Origin: Flavobacteriaceae bacterium UBA3611
Lineage (GTDB): Bacteria > Bacteroidota > Bacteroidia > Flavobacteriales > Flavobacteriaceae
Assembly: GCA_002375495.1 (NCBI GenBank)
Contig: DFLU01000005.1
Coordinates: 118,315-182,314, forward strand
Direction: 5' to 3'
Length of the DNA stretch: 64,000 bases
Position 1 is the stretch's first letter. Each line of letters begins with the position of its first letter. Of the stretch, positions 27,387 through 35,951 are shown in pieces. The notes beneath the pieces are model-generated. The model was given only the letters and a program-made list of their open reading frames with translations. It was not told the DNA's origin and did not search any database. The position numbers and the translations under genes are program-made.

Positions 27387-27407
27387 AAAGGTACATAAAT
27401 ATTGAAC

Positions 27408-27450
27408 TGATAAATGTCATAGCACAGCTCAATTCGCCTTATTATTTTTA
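27408..27450 (+). promoter_or_regulatory. Regulon promoter, site 6
   Basis: TGATAAATGTCA (27408-27419), 23 bp, then TATTTTTA (27443-27450) reads rightward into the gene at 27471. The palindrome also lies 21 bp before the kinase start on the other strand, where it could repress or autoregulate. No -7 element at the right distance is seen in that direction. Confidence 0.85.
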
Positions 27451-27470
27451 CACTATTAAAAGATTAAAAG

Positions 27471-27878
27471 ATGGAAAAAATTAGTGCTACCGAATTAGTA
27501 TTCTATCAAAAATTAGGAGAACTTTTTTACGCCATTGCTGCCTCAGACAAGGTAGTGCGCGAAGCCGAGTATAAAACCCTCACACAAATCGTAGAAGAAA
27601 GGTGGAAGCAAATAGACGACTACGAAGACCAATTTGGCAGTGATGCCGCGTACCAAATTTCAATCGTTTTTGAATGGTTTGATTATGAGCAAATGGATGC
27701 AGACGATTGTTTTACAAGCTTTTCCGATTATTACATGGAACATAAAAGTTTGTTTAGCGAACTACGCAAAAATCTTATACTGAACACGGCGCACAGTATT
27801 GCAGAAGCGTTTGCAGGCACCAATAAAAGTGAGTTAATCATGATCGCTAAACTTGAATTACTTTTTAACAAACACTAA
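27471..27878 (+). CDS. TerB-like helical protein
   Basis: A 135-residue cytoplasmic helical protein starting MEKISATELVFYQKLGELFYAI. The pattern of an early KLGELFYAIAASDKVVREAE segment and later acidic helices resembles the TerB/DjlA N-terminal fold, in which acidic residues can bind metal. The resemblance is moderate. It is the first gene of a rightward series and the target of regulon site 6, divergent from the sensor kinase. The lipoprotein gene follows after 11 bp. Confidence 0.7.
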   Translation: MEKISATELVFYQKLGELFYAIAASDKVVREAEYKTLTQIVEERWKQIDDYEDQFGSDAAYQISIVFEWFDYEQMDADDCFTSFSDYYMEHKSLFSELRKNLILNTAHSIAEAFAGTNKSELIMIAKLELLFNKH

Positions 27879-27889
27879 ACCCCTTTTTT

Positions 27890-28789
27890 ATGAAATACTT
27901 AGTGCTATCACTATCGCTGCTATTGTTTTTATCTTGTAAAAACGATACATCGCGGCCCACAGACACCCCAAATACCGAGGTGAATACTTCAATAGAAAGT
28001 GATGATACTTTTGAGCAAGTACTTCCGTTCGATTCTATCTACACCAACAATGATACGGAATTGAAAAAAACCAAATCGGTAGTCATAAAAAGACAAAATT
28101 TAATCGACAAAGAAGACGACAAAAAAGAATTAGAGGAATTGGTCATTCAAAAAACCTTTAAAAAAGATGAAGATTTATACCTAATAGACTTTACCTATCC
28201 GTACCTGAATGAAGAGTTAAAAGCTTCGTACCACAACTTTAATGAATATCTGGAAGAAACATATATGGATATTGCTGGGGTGGAAGCTAGTATTTTAGAA
28301 GACAAAGAATTGATATGTGACACCTTACGCATCAACCGATTTAAGGAAAAACGCTTTGTAGATTATAAAATCTACAACTTAAACGCGTCCCTTATAAGTG
28401 TGCTTTTCTACAAGGAAAACTATTATTCTGGCACTTTGCACCCTTCATACACCTTCGATTGTTTAAACTTCGATTTGGAACGCTCGGTATTTATGGATTA
28501 TGAAGATTTTTTTAATGAAGGGACCGAAGAGGAAATGACACAAATTTTAAACGAAGTACTTCGAGAAAAAATAAATAGTGGTGACATCTATTTTGATTGT
28601 TGGGAAATTACCTTCGATGATTTTTTTGAGTACAAAGACAATTTCGTAGTAGACGATGCTAAGGTAGAATACTACTTTGACGACTGCGTTATCTGCCCGT
28701 CTTACACAGGCACATTCTCTGTAGAGATTCCGCTAGAGCGATTATTGCCTGTACTTAGAAAATATAAATTTAACCCCTTTATGATGTAA
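27890..28789 (+). CDS. Lipoprotein with DUF3298-type domain
   Basis: A 299-residue lipoprotein with lipobox LLFLSC (Cys16), then a Thr/Asp-rich linker of about 40 residues. The remainder fits the RsiV-like arrangement of DUF4163 plus DUF3298: a strand-rich half with LYLIDFTYPYLN, then YSGTLHPSYTFDCLNFDL, a MDYEDFFNEG segment and the final VEIPLERLLPVLR. Such domains bind ligands in the periplasm, for example lysozyme in RsiV. It is 11 bp after the TerB-like gene and 1 bp before the next membrane protein gene, so likely in the same operon. Confidence 0.8.
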   Translation: MKYLVLSLSLLLFLSCKNDTSRPTDTPNTEVNTSIESDDTFEQVLPFDSIYTNNDTELKKTKSVVIKRQNLIDKEDDKKELEELVIQKTFKKDEDLYLIDFTYPYLNEELKASYHNFNEYLEETYMDIAGVEASILEDKELICDTLRINRFKEKRFVDYKIYNLNASLISVLFYKENYYSGTLHPSYTFDCLNFDLERSVFMDYEDFFNEGTEEEMTQILNEVLREKINSGDIYFDCWEITFDDFFEYKDNFVVDDAKVEYYFDDCVICPSYTGTFSVEIPLERLLPVLRKYKFNPFMM

Positions 28790-28790
28790 T

Positions 28791-29435
28791 ATGAGATTCT
28801 ACGCAATTTTGTATGTAGTGGCCTATCTATTATTTGTAGGTACACTTTTCATATTGCCACTATTCTCTTTTGAAGGTGCTTCGATTCTAGAAACTACAAT
28901 CGGAGCACTGGGAGCGCAGAAAGTACCTGGAAATTGGTTCGCAAACGCAACGGTCATCTTATTGAGTTTTGCAGTGGTACCGCTCGCCACAAAACAGTTA
29001 GGGAGTTATTGGAAACAGCTCGCAGTGCTCTATACCTTTTGTATCGTCTTTTTCTTTACGGGAATGTACCAATTGGCGGGTCTAGATGCACAGCAATATA
29101 TTTTTAATTATACCAATGACGCGCTGCATTCCTTATTTTCAGTTATTACTGGGTTTGCTTTTTGTCTTTTTTGCGTTTTCTTTATCGTTATTTTAAAAGA
29201 AAAAGCACATAGATGGCAAACAGTTATAGTTTTCTCATTGGCATTGATACTACCGTTGCTTATGTGGTACTTTCCGGCATATAAAGGCATTTTACAACGT
29301 GTTCTTTTTCTGGTAACTTTTGGTTGGTTATTTTATGCATTAACTTCATACCCGTTGAAGAGAAGCAACAGTAAAGCTTCACAAATTAGACGTTATAACG
29401 AGCTGAAAAAACACATTCAAAAAGATGAAAAGTAA
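28791..29435 (+). CDS. Hypothetical membrane protein, six helices
   Basis: A 214-residue inner-membrane protein with six predicted helices (about 4-27, 47-66, 78-97, 109-133, 142-160, 168-188) and a basic cytoplasmic end. The DALHSLFSVITGFAF segment recalls DUF998-like proteins, but the assignment is weak. It begins 1 bp after the lipoprotein gene and overlaps the thioredoxin gene by 11 bp, so translation of the two is probably coupled. Confidence 0.75.
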   Translation: MRFYAILYVVAYLLFVGTLFILPLFSFEGASILETTIGALGAQKVPGNWFANATVILLSFAVVPLATKQLGSYWKQLAVLYTFCIVFFFTGMYQLAGLDAQQYIFNYTNDALHSLFSVITGFAFCLFCVFFIVILKEKAHRWQTVIVFSLALILPLLMWYFPAYKGILQRVLFLVTFGWLFYALTSYPLKRSNSKASQIRRYNELKKHIQKDEK

Positions 29436-29721
29436 TTTTAATTCTATTATCAACTCTGAAATACCTGTATTGGTCGATTTTTTTGCTGAATGGTGCGGGC
29501 CGTGCAAAGCACTTGCGCCTATTCTTAAAGACGTCAAGGCAGAAATGGGTGATGCTGTAAAAATTGTAAAGATTGATGTTGATAAAAACCAGCCACTTGC
29601 AGCACAATATCAAGTGCGTGGTGTACCAACAATGCTCTTGTTTAAAAATGGAAAGCAAGTATGGAGACAAAGCGGGGTGTTGCAAAAACAAGAAATCATA
29701 AATAGAATTCGCGCTAAGTGA
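29425..29721 (+). CDS. Thioredoxin
   Basis: A 98-residue classic thioredoxin without signal peptide, so cytoplasmic. The active site is WCGPCK in VDFFAEWCGPCKALAP, with the conserved cis-Pro in VRGVPTMLLFKNG. It reduces protein disulfides using thioredoxin reductase. It overlaps the upstream membrane-protein gene and is followed after 1 bp by deoC. It is shorter than housekeeping TrxA (about 105-108 residues) and may be a second, specialised copy. Confidence 0.95.
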   Translation: MKSNFNSIINSEIPVLVDFFAEWCGPCKALAPILKDVKAEMGDAVKIVKIDVDKNQPLAAQYQVRGVPTMLLFKNGKQVWRQSGVLQKQEIINRIRAK

Positions 29722-29722
29722 A

Positions 29723-30385
29723 ATGACAAATCTTCACAACTTTATAGAACACACCTTGCTTAAAGCCACAGCAACAACCGCTGACATCATTACACTTTGT
29801 GACGAAGCGAAACAATATGATTTCTTCGGTGTTTGTGTGAATAGCTGCTATGTATATTTAGCGGTTAATGAATTGAAAGATCATCGCACCAAAGTGATAG
29901 CCACCGTAGGGTTTCCTTTGGGAGCATCTTCTACAAAAACGAAGATTGAGGAAGCAAAACAAGCGGTAAAAGACGGAGCAGACGAAATTGATATGGTGAT
30001 GAATCTTGGTTTTTTTAAATCTGGAATCACCAAATCAGTCACTGAAGAAATTCGAGCGATTAAAAAAGCTATTGGAAGGCGCATTTTAAAAGTGATTATT
30101 GAAACCTGTTATTTGAATGCTGCTGAAATGAAACTCGCTTGCAAAATGGTACGTTTGGCTGGAGCAGATTTTGTAAAAACCTCAACCGGATTTGGCAATA
30201 AGGGAGCGTTGCTAAAAGATGTACAATTATTAAAAAGCATCGCAAACGAAGATGTGGGAATCAAAGCTTCTGGCGGAATCAAAACAGCGAAACAGGCCAT
30301 TGCATTTATAGATGCTGGCGCAACCAGAATAGGATCCTCGAATGGTGTCGCCATGGTGTATGAGCCAGAAAATCATAAAGAATGA
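29723..30385 (+). CDS. deoC: Deoxyribose-phosphate aldolase
   Basis: A class I aldolase that splits 2-deoxyribose-5-phosphate to glyceraldehyde-3-phosphate and acetaldehyde in deoxynucleoside catabolism. The 220-residue chain has the family residues: D90 in ADEIDMV, the Schiff-base Lys K152 in VKTSTGFG, and K181 in IKASGGIKT. It follows thioredoxin by 1 bp, which suggests cotranscription although no functional link is obvious. Feeding carbon from nucleosides into glycolysis fits a starvation setting. Confidence 0.96.
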   Translation: MTNLHNFIEHTLLKATATTADIITLCDEAKQYDFFGVCVNSCYVYLAVNELKDHRTKVIATVGFPLGASSTKTKIEEAKQAVKDGADEIDMVMNLGFFKSGITKSVTEEIRAIKKAIGRRILKVIIETCYLNAAEMKLACKMVRLAGADFVKTSTGFGNKGALLKDVQLLKSIANEDVGIKASGGIKTAKQAIAFIDAGATRIGSSNGVAMVYEPENHKE

Positions 30386-30433
30386 GAGTACAGAATTATT
30401 TAATGATTAAAAACACTTAGAACAAAGCAATTT

Positions 30434-30838
30434 ATGTCGTATTCCATTTGTGCCACAGCAACTCCTGAAAAAGAAGGCGAAATCATTTTCAATGAAACTT
30501 CCGCTTCGTTTGGTATCACAACCAGCAGTGACCAAGAACTCCCTAGTCCTGCAGATGTATTCTTGGGCGCACTCGCCGCTTGCATTCTTAAGAACGTACA
30601 GCGCTTCTCAGGAATGATGAAATTTGAATATCAAGAAGCCAACGTCACGGTTTCTGCAACCTATGCCCAAAAACCGTCTAGGTTAGAAAACATTACCTAT
30701 GAGCTTGTGATTTTAAGTAGTGAAGAAAAGATTAATACGCCGTTGTTAAAACGGAATCTTTCAAAATTTGGGACTATTTACAACATGATAGCAAAAGCCA
30801 CCGAAGTTTCTGGAACGGTAACCCATAACAGAATCTAA
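30434..30838 (+). CDS. OsmC/Ohr family protein lacking the second cysteine
   Basis: A 134-residue OsmC-fold protein. The first conserved Cys is in LAACILKNVQ within the central helix, after the typical PSPADVFLGALAA. The place of the second catalytic Cys, usually in a KYCPV-like motif, reads SKFGTIYNMI here, so a thiol peroxidase cycle of the standard type is unlikely. It may act as a binding protein or use another thiol partner. It lies 48 bp after deoC with no regulon palindrome of its own. Confidence 0.88.
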   Translation: MSYSICATATPEKEGEIIFNETSASFGITTSSDQELPSPADVFLGALAACILKNVQRFSGMMKFEYQEANVTVSATYAQKPSRLENITYELVILSSEEKINTPLLKRNLSKFGTIYNMIAKATEVSGTVTHNRI

Positions 30839-30911
30839 AAGTGTAGTCATTATTAGTATAATTACCTTTCGTATTGCAGCGTATTTTTTTAAAAATTTAA
30901 TATCCGATATT

Positions 30912-31367
30912 ATGATCAAGACCTTAGACGATAAAGAAAAATTGTTACTGCTCAGTTCTAATTATATTGGCAGTATGGGCTATATATTTCAAGACAAATG
31001 TTTTGTAGTACCCATCACCTATTTCTATAACCAAGAACAACATAACATTATCGGTTATTCAGCCAACGGACATAAAATTAATGCACTACGAAAGAATAAT
31101 TCCGTATCCCTATCTGTGACCGATATCGACTCGGTAAACGACTGGAAATCGGTATTAGTCCATGGCAGGTATGAGGAACACGAAGGAACTATCGCTACCG
31201 CATTGCTGCATCAATTTTCATTAGGGGTAAAAGATCTTATTCTACGGAAAGAGTTACGGGATCTAGATTTTATAAGTCAGTTTTCCAGCAAGATTCACAT
31301 CGACGATATGCCCATAATTTTTACTATCAATATCGAAGAAATTACTGGAAGAATGCGGAAGTTTTAA
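30912..31367 (+). CDS. Pyridoxamine 5'-phosphate oxidase-like flavin-binding protein
   Basis: A 151-residue split-barrel protein of the PNPOx-like / nitroimidazole-resistance type. It has an N-terminal SSNYIGSMGYIFQDKCFVVP, the GYSANGHKINALRKN loop that usually holds FMN or F420 phosphate, and VLVHGRYEEH in the barrel. It probably binds FMN and reduces small molecules, or acts as a haem/flavin chaperone. It ends at a bidirectional terminator shared with the convergent usp gene. Confidence 0.85.
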   Translation: MIKTLDDKEKLLLLSSNYIGSMGYIFQDKCFVVPITYFYNQEQHNIIGYSANGHKINALRKNNSVSLSVTDIDSVNDWKSVLVHGRYEEHEGTIATALLHQFSLGVKDLILRKELRDLDFISQFSSKIHIDDMPIIFTINIEEITGRMRKF

Positions 31368-31370
31368 TAA

Positions 31371-31402
31371 AAAAAGGAACCCTTTCACAAGAATTCCTTT
31401 TT
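31371..31402. terminator. Bidirectional intrinsic terminator
   Basis: A 9-bp inverted repeat AAAAAGGAA / TTCCTTTTT with A-rich and T-rich flanks lies between two convergent genes. It can terminate transcription from either side. Confidence 0.8.
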
Positions 31403-31422
31403 CCATCCTACTGAAACACCCA

Positions 31423-32256
31423 CTACACCTTAAAGGTCATTATGGGTAAATCACTATGATTCACGATAGCTTCGCCAATATTTTCAGAAAAGAAATGAGC
31501 CAACCCCCTTCTTCCGTGGGTAGGTATTACCACCATATCTGCATCAACTTCATCACTAAAGCTATAGATACCATGTTCTAATCTATAGTCACAGTAATAT
31601 GCGGTATTATCATACACATCTGTATTTTCTACACCGCTGTGTAACATAAACTTAAAGGCCCGTTCTTGCATTTCTTGATTGCTCAAGAATTTCTCTGGGG
31701 TATTGATAAAAACCACTTGAAACTCGGCACCAATTGATTCGAAGAATTCCCAAGCTTTTTTGAATGCCCCTGCAAAATCTATATTGAAATCGCAAGCAAA
31801 CACCACCTTGTCCATTTTAAAATCTTTGTTACGGTTTTTTACCACCAAAACAGGAATTTCTGAAGTGCGCACCACCTTTTCTGTATTAGATCCTACAAAA
31901 ACTTCTTTTAAGCCACTGGCACCGTGTGATCCCATCACGATTAGATCTGCTTTAAAATCGTTGGCAACCGTATTTATTTCGTGAAACTCCTTATAATTTT
32001 GTACTGTAGTTTCAACAGTGATGCCTTTTAAATAATCTTTGTCCAGGAAATCGCTAAAACGCTTTTCAGCTAGTTTCATATAGTAGATAGCTTCCAACAT
32101 TTCTCTAGACTCATCTTTAGTGAGAATTGCTTCCGAGAGCCCCATCATGTGCAAAACAACCAGTGAAGCATTGTTTTTTTTGGCTAATGTAGCAGCCACT
32201 TCAAGGGCGTATTCTGAGTGATCAGAAAAATCTATAGGTATCAGTATTTTTTTCAT
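31423..32256 (-). CDS. Universal stress protein, tandem UspA domains
   Basis: A 277-residue double Usp protein starting MKKILIPIDFSDHSEYALEVA. The ATP loop in the first half is GSHGASGLKEVFVGS. The second half retains more of the family pattern than the other copies here (VIPTHGRRGLAHFFSENIGEAIV, ending LPIMTFKV), so this copy may have two working nucleotide sites. It directly follows the hibernation factor gene with no gap, making a two-gene regulon operon. Confidence 0.94.
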   Translation of the reverse strand: MKKILIPIDFSDHSEYALEVAATLAKKNNASLVVLHMMGLSEAILTKDESREMLEAIYYMKLAEKRFSDFLDKDYLKGITVETTVQNYKEFHEINTVANDFKADLIVMGSHGASGLKEVFVGSNTEKVVRTSEIPVLVVKNRNKDFKMDKVVFACDFNIDFAGAFKKAWEFFESIGAEFQVVFINTPEKFLSNQEMQERAFKFMLHSGVENTDVYDNTAYYCDYRLEHGIYSFSDEVDADMVVIPTHGRRGLAHFFSENIGEAIVNHSDLPIMTFKV

Positions 32257-32568
32257 CTAAGAGGATATGTTTTGGTTCGTAAATTTTGCTTTTCGCTTTT
32301 TTAATTGCTTTTCGAGGTCTGAAATGGTTTCTTTTACAGCCATCTCATAATTTTTTTCGTTGGAAGCTGCAAAAATTTTAGGTCCCGGTAAGCTCAGTTC
32401 CATTTCGCAGATTTGTCCTTTTTCGGTAGGATCATTCTCTTGTTTAAAGAAAACATCGGCTCTAATTACCCATTCATATTTTTTTGCGAGTCGTTGTAAC
32501 TTCTTAGAAGTATAATCAACCATGCTTTCGCTGGTTTTCATTTTTACAAATTGAATATCTATAGTCAT
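32257..32568 (-). CDS. hpf: Ribosome hibernation promoting factor, short form
   Basis: A 103-residue HPF/YfiA-type protein that binds the decoding region of the 30S subunit and silences ribosomes in stationary or starved cells. Visible family features are MTIDIQFVKMKTSESMVDYT at the start, KKLQRLAKKYEWVIRADVFF and a helix KNYEMAVKETISDLEKQLKK. There is no long C-terminal dimerisation domain. ATG 32568 is chosen because it matches the family N-terminus. ATG 32583 and a longer frame to 32607 are also open, but 32607 lies upstream of the -7 element. It has regulon promoter site 7 and is cotranscribed with usp. Confidence 0.92.
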   Translation of the reverse strand: MTIDIQFVKMKTSESMVDYTSKKLQRLAKKYEWVIRADVFFKQENDPTEKGQICEMELSLPGPKIFAASNEKNYEMAVKETISDLEKQLKKRKAKFTNQNISS

Positions 32569-32591
32569 AGCGTTTCGTTTCATTGTTTCTT

Positions 32592-32634
32592 CAAAAATAA
32601 AAAGCAACCCTACTTTAAACTATGATAAATATCA
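32592..32634 (-). promoter_or_regulatory. Regulon promoter, site 7
   Basis: Perfect palindrome TGATAAATATCA (32623-32634), 23 bp, then TATTTTTG (32592-32599), a perfect TAnnTTTG. It drives hpf-usp and rules out the longest open frame to 32607 as the hpf start. Confidence 0.9.
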
Positions 32635-32665
32635 GTTACAACAATTGAGACTGAGCACTCATTAT

Positions 32666-33175
32666 TTAGTTTATCATACTTTCCATTTTCAAAAGTATCG
32701 CATCAGACACATCACTTGCATTTTCAAGAATCGATTCACCGGCCATGGCATCAATACCTTCAATTTTATTATTGCCAGCGCCAGAAGTAGCATACACTAT
32801 CATTTTGTGCTTCCTTTCGCTATTATTTTCGATAAATTCCAACACCGCCGCTGGAGGTTTCCCATATTCCCAAGTATGCAAGATCACAATCACATTGTAT
32901 TTAGAAGAATCCACCTGTGGTAACTGCGATACGTCGATTGCTTTTATATAGACCGAATCCTTTTTATAAAAATTGAAAATATTGGTCACCACAGCATCTT
33001 TAAAACCACTTCCCTGTGTGGCCACGAGGACCTTAGTGGTTAGGTTCGGACTATGGATTGCTTTGCTTTGCACCACCTCCATTTCATAGGTTATTTTATA
33101 CCAAACTGCGAATGCTACTAAGAAGGCAGCAAGGATACCTAAGAATAAGACCCGATTTTTAAGTTTTGATTTCAT
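32666..33175 (-). CDS. Membrane-anchored flavodoxin-like protein
   Basis: A 169-residue protein with an N-terminal membrane helix (about 9-26) and a soluble alpha/beta domain. Segments such as TKVLVATQGSGFKDAVVTNIF, YNVIVILHTWEYGKPPAAV and KHKMIVYATSGAG follow the strand-loop pattern of flavodoxin-like folds, though no canonical FMN P-loop (T/S-x-T-G-x-T) is present. It may face the periplasm. It is a monocistronic regulon member (site 8, 50 bp upstream). Role unknown. Confidence 0.75.
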   Translation of the reverse strand: MKSKLKNRVLFLGILAAFLVAFAVWYKITYEMEVVQSKAIHSPNLTTKVLVATQGSGFKDAVVTNIFNFYKKDSVYIKAIDVSQLPQVDSSKYNVIVILHTWEYGKPPAAVLEFIENNSERKHKMIVYATSGAGNNKIEGIDAMAGESILENASDVSDAILLKMESMIN

Positions 33176-33194
33176 TTTCAGTAAATTAAAAGTC

Positions 33195-33237
33195 TAAAGT
33201 TAGTTTCTGAAACAACTTTTTACTATGATATTTATCA
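33195..33237 (-). promoter_or_regulatory. Regulon promoter, site 8
   Basis: Perfect palindrome TGATATTTATCA (33226-33237), 23 bp, then TAACTTTA (33195-33202), a TAnnTTTR element. It drives the flavodoxin-like gene that starts at 33175. Confidence 0.88.
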
Positions 33238-33312
33238 CCTCCAAAAAAGTCGCAATGGTTCTAGCGATGTAAGTTCAAAAAGTGGGAGATTTGATGACTT
33301 CAATTCCGTTTA

Positions 33313-33355
33313 TGACCAAAATCATTGCTATAGCGTCCATTTTTTTTAATCTTTA
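33313..33355 (+). promoter_or_regulatory. Possible regulon promoter before the patatin gene
   Basis: TGACCAAAATCA (33313-33324) fits TGAY-N4-RTCA. The octamer 23 bp downstream is AATCTTTA (33348-33355), one base off TAnnTTTR. It points to the patatin gene, whose start is 101 bp from the palindrome, longer than at most other sites. Confidence 0.5.
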
Positions 33356-33425
33356 TATAAATTAGTTACAGATTTGTATTTGCTACTATTTCAGAAATAA
33401 ACATTCAGAAAGTAAAGGACTGCGT

Positions 33426-34193
33426 ATGAAAACAGGATTGGTTCTATCGGGTGGTGGCGCGAGAGGTGTTGCGCACATAGGGGTGCTAAAAGCGCTCGAA
33501 GAACGGCAAATAGAAATTACACATCTATCAGGCACCAGTGCTGGCGCCATTGTTGGTGCGCTTTATGCTGCGGGGCATTCTTGGGAAACCATACTCACCT
33601 TTTTTAAGAAGGTACCTATTTTTCATTACAAGCGCTATGCGTATAACAAGCCTGGATTTATAGACACCATAAAGTTTTACAGTGATTTTTTCGGTTTCTT
33701 TGAAGAAGACGATTTTGACTCTCTACAACGGAAACTTTACATTCCTGCTACAAATCTTATTGAAGGAACCGAACGCGTATTTGACGAAGGACAACTCATT
33801 AAACCCGTACTCGCTTCAGCAGCATTTCCAGGTTTGTTTACGCCAGTTCTTATAGATGAAATTCCCTATGTTGATGGAGGAGTACTGAACAATTTCCCAG
33901 TAGAGCCCCTTAAAAAACAGTGTGACACACTCATCGGCGTATATGTAAATCCGTTGGAAAAAATAGATGTTTCCGAACTGAAACATTCGTACCAAGTAGC
34001 CAATCGGGCTTATCACATTAGTTTTGGCAGCCATTGTGTCGCGAAATTCAACGAATTAGATCTGTTGATCGCTCCCAAAAATATCAATCGGTATGGCATG
34101 TTCAACTTAAAGAATATTGATGCTATTTTTGAAATCGGCTACAATGCTGCCGTGGCCTCTTTAAAAGAATTTGTACTGCCCAAGCAACGTTAG
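33426..34193 (+). CDS. Patatin-like phospholipase (RssA-type)
   Basis: A 255-residue lipid acyl hydrolase of the bacterial patatin group. The oxyanion hole is SGGGARG near 8-14, the nucleophile Ser is in GTSAGA (LSGTSAGAIVGALYAAG), and the catalytic Asp is in YVDGGV. No signal peptide is seen, so it acts in the cytoplasm or on the inner face of the membrane. It is convergent with the Mla operon. Both probably belong to the same regulon, which suggests membrane phospholipid remodelling under stress. Confidence 0.92.
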   Translation: MKTGLVLSGGGARGVAHIGVLKALEERQIEITHLSGTSAGAIVGALYAAGHSWETILTFFKKVPIFHYKRYAYNKPGFIDTIKFYSDFFGFFEEDDFDSLQRKLYIPATNLIEGTERVFDEGQLIKPVLASAAFPGLFTPVLIDEIPYVDGGVLNNFPVEPLKKQCDTLIGVYVNPLEKIDVSELKHSYQVANRAYHISFGSHCVAKFNELDLLIAPKNINRYGMFNLKNIDAIFEIGYNAAVASLKEFVLPKQR

Positions 34194-34218
34194 AGATTTG
34201 TAATTGCACACTTGCTAA

Positions 34219-35208
34219 TCATTGGTTAGCTGCTTTTTCTTGGCGTTTGGCCTGGCGTTCCAATTTTCTAAAATAACCGCGAAATAAAAAGTTATGTTTT
34301 AATGCTTCCATGTTCTCGTTCAACTTTTGGGAAGCTTCTTTTATTTGCTGCATGGTCGAGTCTATCGTCTTCGGAAGGGCTTCATCTTGGGTAAGATAAT
34401 TAAAGGTGCTTTTTTTAGTATTTATTTCAGCAACCATTCCCTCTAGCTGCCCCATTGTTTCTGAAACCGTACGGCTAGACTTTTCTAGGTTCGATACCAT
34501 ACGTTGCATTTTGTTCCCGGTCACGGTATCGTTTAGCAGGACACCCGCAGCACTTTTTTCCATGTTTATTTTTGAAAGTTTCTCGTGCAAAGAATTTATG
34601 AGTGTATTGGCGCCTTGGGTCGTATTTTTTAAGTTTTCTAAGCTGGCATGAATGTTTTGCGTGAGCGTGGTATCTGCTATTAATGCACCCAATGTGCCCT
34701 CCCCTTCTAAAATTTTATTTGTTATTTTTAGTAAGTCGGCGGTAAGTAATGCCGCATTTTCATTGGTGACATTAAGGGTTGAGAGCATGTCGTCTGCACC
34801 AATTTTACTATAGGTTGGTATGGTATCTCCAGAAGTGATGGCGAATCGGTTTTCGTTACCCGGCAAAATGTTTACCACCATGCTCCCTACCAAGCCATCA
34901 GACCCAATGGTAGCAATCGCATCTTTTTTGATAAAGGCACCTGTTTTTTCTTCAACCATCATTTGTACTACAATGGTGGCCTCACCTACCATTTCAATAG
35001 CAGCCACGGTGCCTACATTAATACCAGAATAGCGCACGTTGTTTCCCAACTGTAGGCCATTTACATTTTGAAATACTGCAAATACCTGCATATTCTTGCT
35101 AAAGATATGTTGTCTGTTTCCTATAAAGTAGAGCGCGGCCACTAAAATTAGGGTGCCTAGTACTACAAAAAATCCGACGCGGGTTTTGTGGGAAGCTGAT
35201 TTTTTCAT
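34219..35208 (-). CDS. MCE-domain lipid transport protein (MlaD-type)
   Basis: A 329-residue periplasmic protein anchored by one N-terminal helix (about 11-29). The MCE domain (about 37-120) contains FQNVNGLQLGNNVRYSGINVGTV and the SDGLVGSMVVNILPG strand. A long helical coiled tail follows, rich in Asn, Thr and Lys. MlaD-type hexamers carry phospholipid between membranes with the ATPase and permease encoded upstream. It follows the ATPase gene by 5 bp, the last gene of the unit. Confidence 0.93.
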   Translation of the reverse strand: MKKSASHKTRVGFFVVLGTLILVAALYFIGNRQHIFSKNMQVFAVFQNVNGLQLGNNVRYSGINVGTVAAIEMVGEATIVVQMMVEEKTGAFIKKDAIATIGSDGLVGSMVVNILPGNENRFAITSGDTIPTYSKIGADDMLSTLNVTNENAALLTADLLKITNKILEGEGTLGALIADTTLTQNIHASLENLKNTTQGANTLINSLHEKLSKINMEKSAAGVLLNDTVTGNKMQRMVSNLEKSSRTVSETMGQLEGMVAEINTKKSTFNYLTQDEALPKTIDSTMQQIKEASQKLNENMEALKHNFLFRGYFRKLERQAKRQEKAANQ

Positions 35209-35213
35209 GATTT

Positions 35214-35951
35214 CTATGTTTTAAAAAAGGCCTTTACTTTTGGATCTTGCGACTGTGAAAGCTCCTCGAAGGTACCTTCGGCATAATTAATTCCGTCTAC
35301 CAATAAAATCATACGGTTACTAATTACTCGTGCACAATCTACATCGTGGGTAATGATGAGTGACGATGTTTGGTAGGTCTGTTGTATGTGGCGCATTAAC
35401 TGAATGATTTCTTTTGAAGTGATGGGGTCGAGGCCCGTAGTGGGCTCGTCGTACAAAATGATTTTGGGTTTTAAAATGAGTGCCCGTGCCAGGGCAACTC
35501 TGCGTTGCATTCCGCCAGATAATTCTGCCGGCATTAGGTCGATGGCATGTGCCAAGCCAACATTTTCAAGGGCTTCTACCACCAATGCTTCGGTAGTTTG
35601 GGATGTTTTTATTTTATCCCTATTTCTCCGTAACGGAAACTCTAAATTTTCACGCACCGTCATAGAATCGTACAGCGCACTTCCTTGGAAAAGAAAACCG
35701 ATTTCAGTACGCAAGACATCCAACTCGTTTTGGCCTAGGGAAACGATGTCAAAATCTTTAATTTTAATCGTCCCGCTATCGGCTGCCATCAATCCGACGA
35801 GGCATTTAATCATTACCGATTTCCCCGAGCCTGACTTTCCCATGATCACGAGGTTTTCCCCTTCAAACAATTGGAGACTAAAGCCATTCAACACATGGTT
35901 TTCGCCAAAGCTTTTGCGCAATTCGTTTATTTCTAATACAGGCTTTTTCAT
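35214..35951 (-). CDS. ABC transporter ATPase (MlaF-type)
   Basis: A 245-residue ABC ATPase. Walker A is GKSGSGKS, the Q-loop is in IGFLFQGSALYDSMTVREN, the signature is LSGGMQRR, Walker B is IILYDEPTTGLDP, and the switch His is in IITHDVD. The GSALYDSMTV segment is characteristic of MlaF and related lipid exporters/importers. It overlaps the permease gene by 4 bp. Confidence 0.95.
   Translation of the reverse strand: MKKPVLEINELRKSFGENHVLNGFSLQLFEGENLVIMGKSGSGKSVMIKCLVGLMAADSGTIKIKDFDIVSLGQNELDVLRTEIGFLFQGSALYDSMTVRENLEFPLRRNRDKIKTSQTTEALVVEALENVGLAHAIDLMPAELSGGMQRRVALARALILKPKIILYDEPTTGLDPITSKEIIQLMRHIQQTYQTSSLIITHDVDCARVISNRMILLVDGINYAEGTFEELSQSQDPKVKAFFKT

Noticed and set aside
27386..27419. 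Leftward use of regulon site 6 to drive the sensor kinase
   Set aside because: No TAnnTTTG-like octamer at 23 bp in that direction. Autoregulation is possible but not supported as activation.
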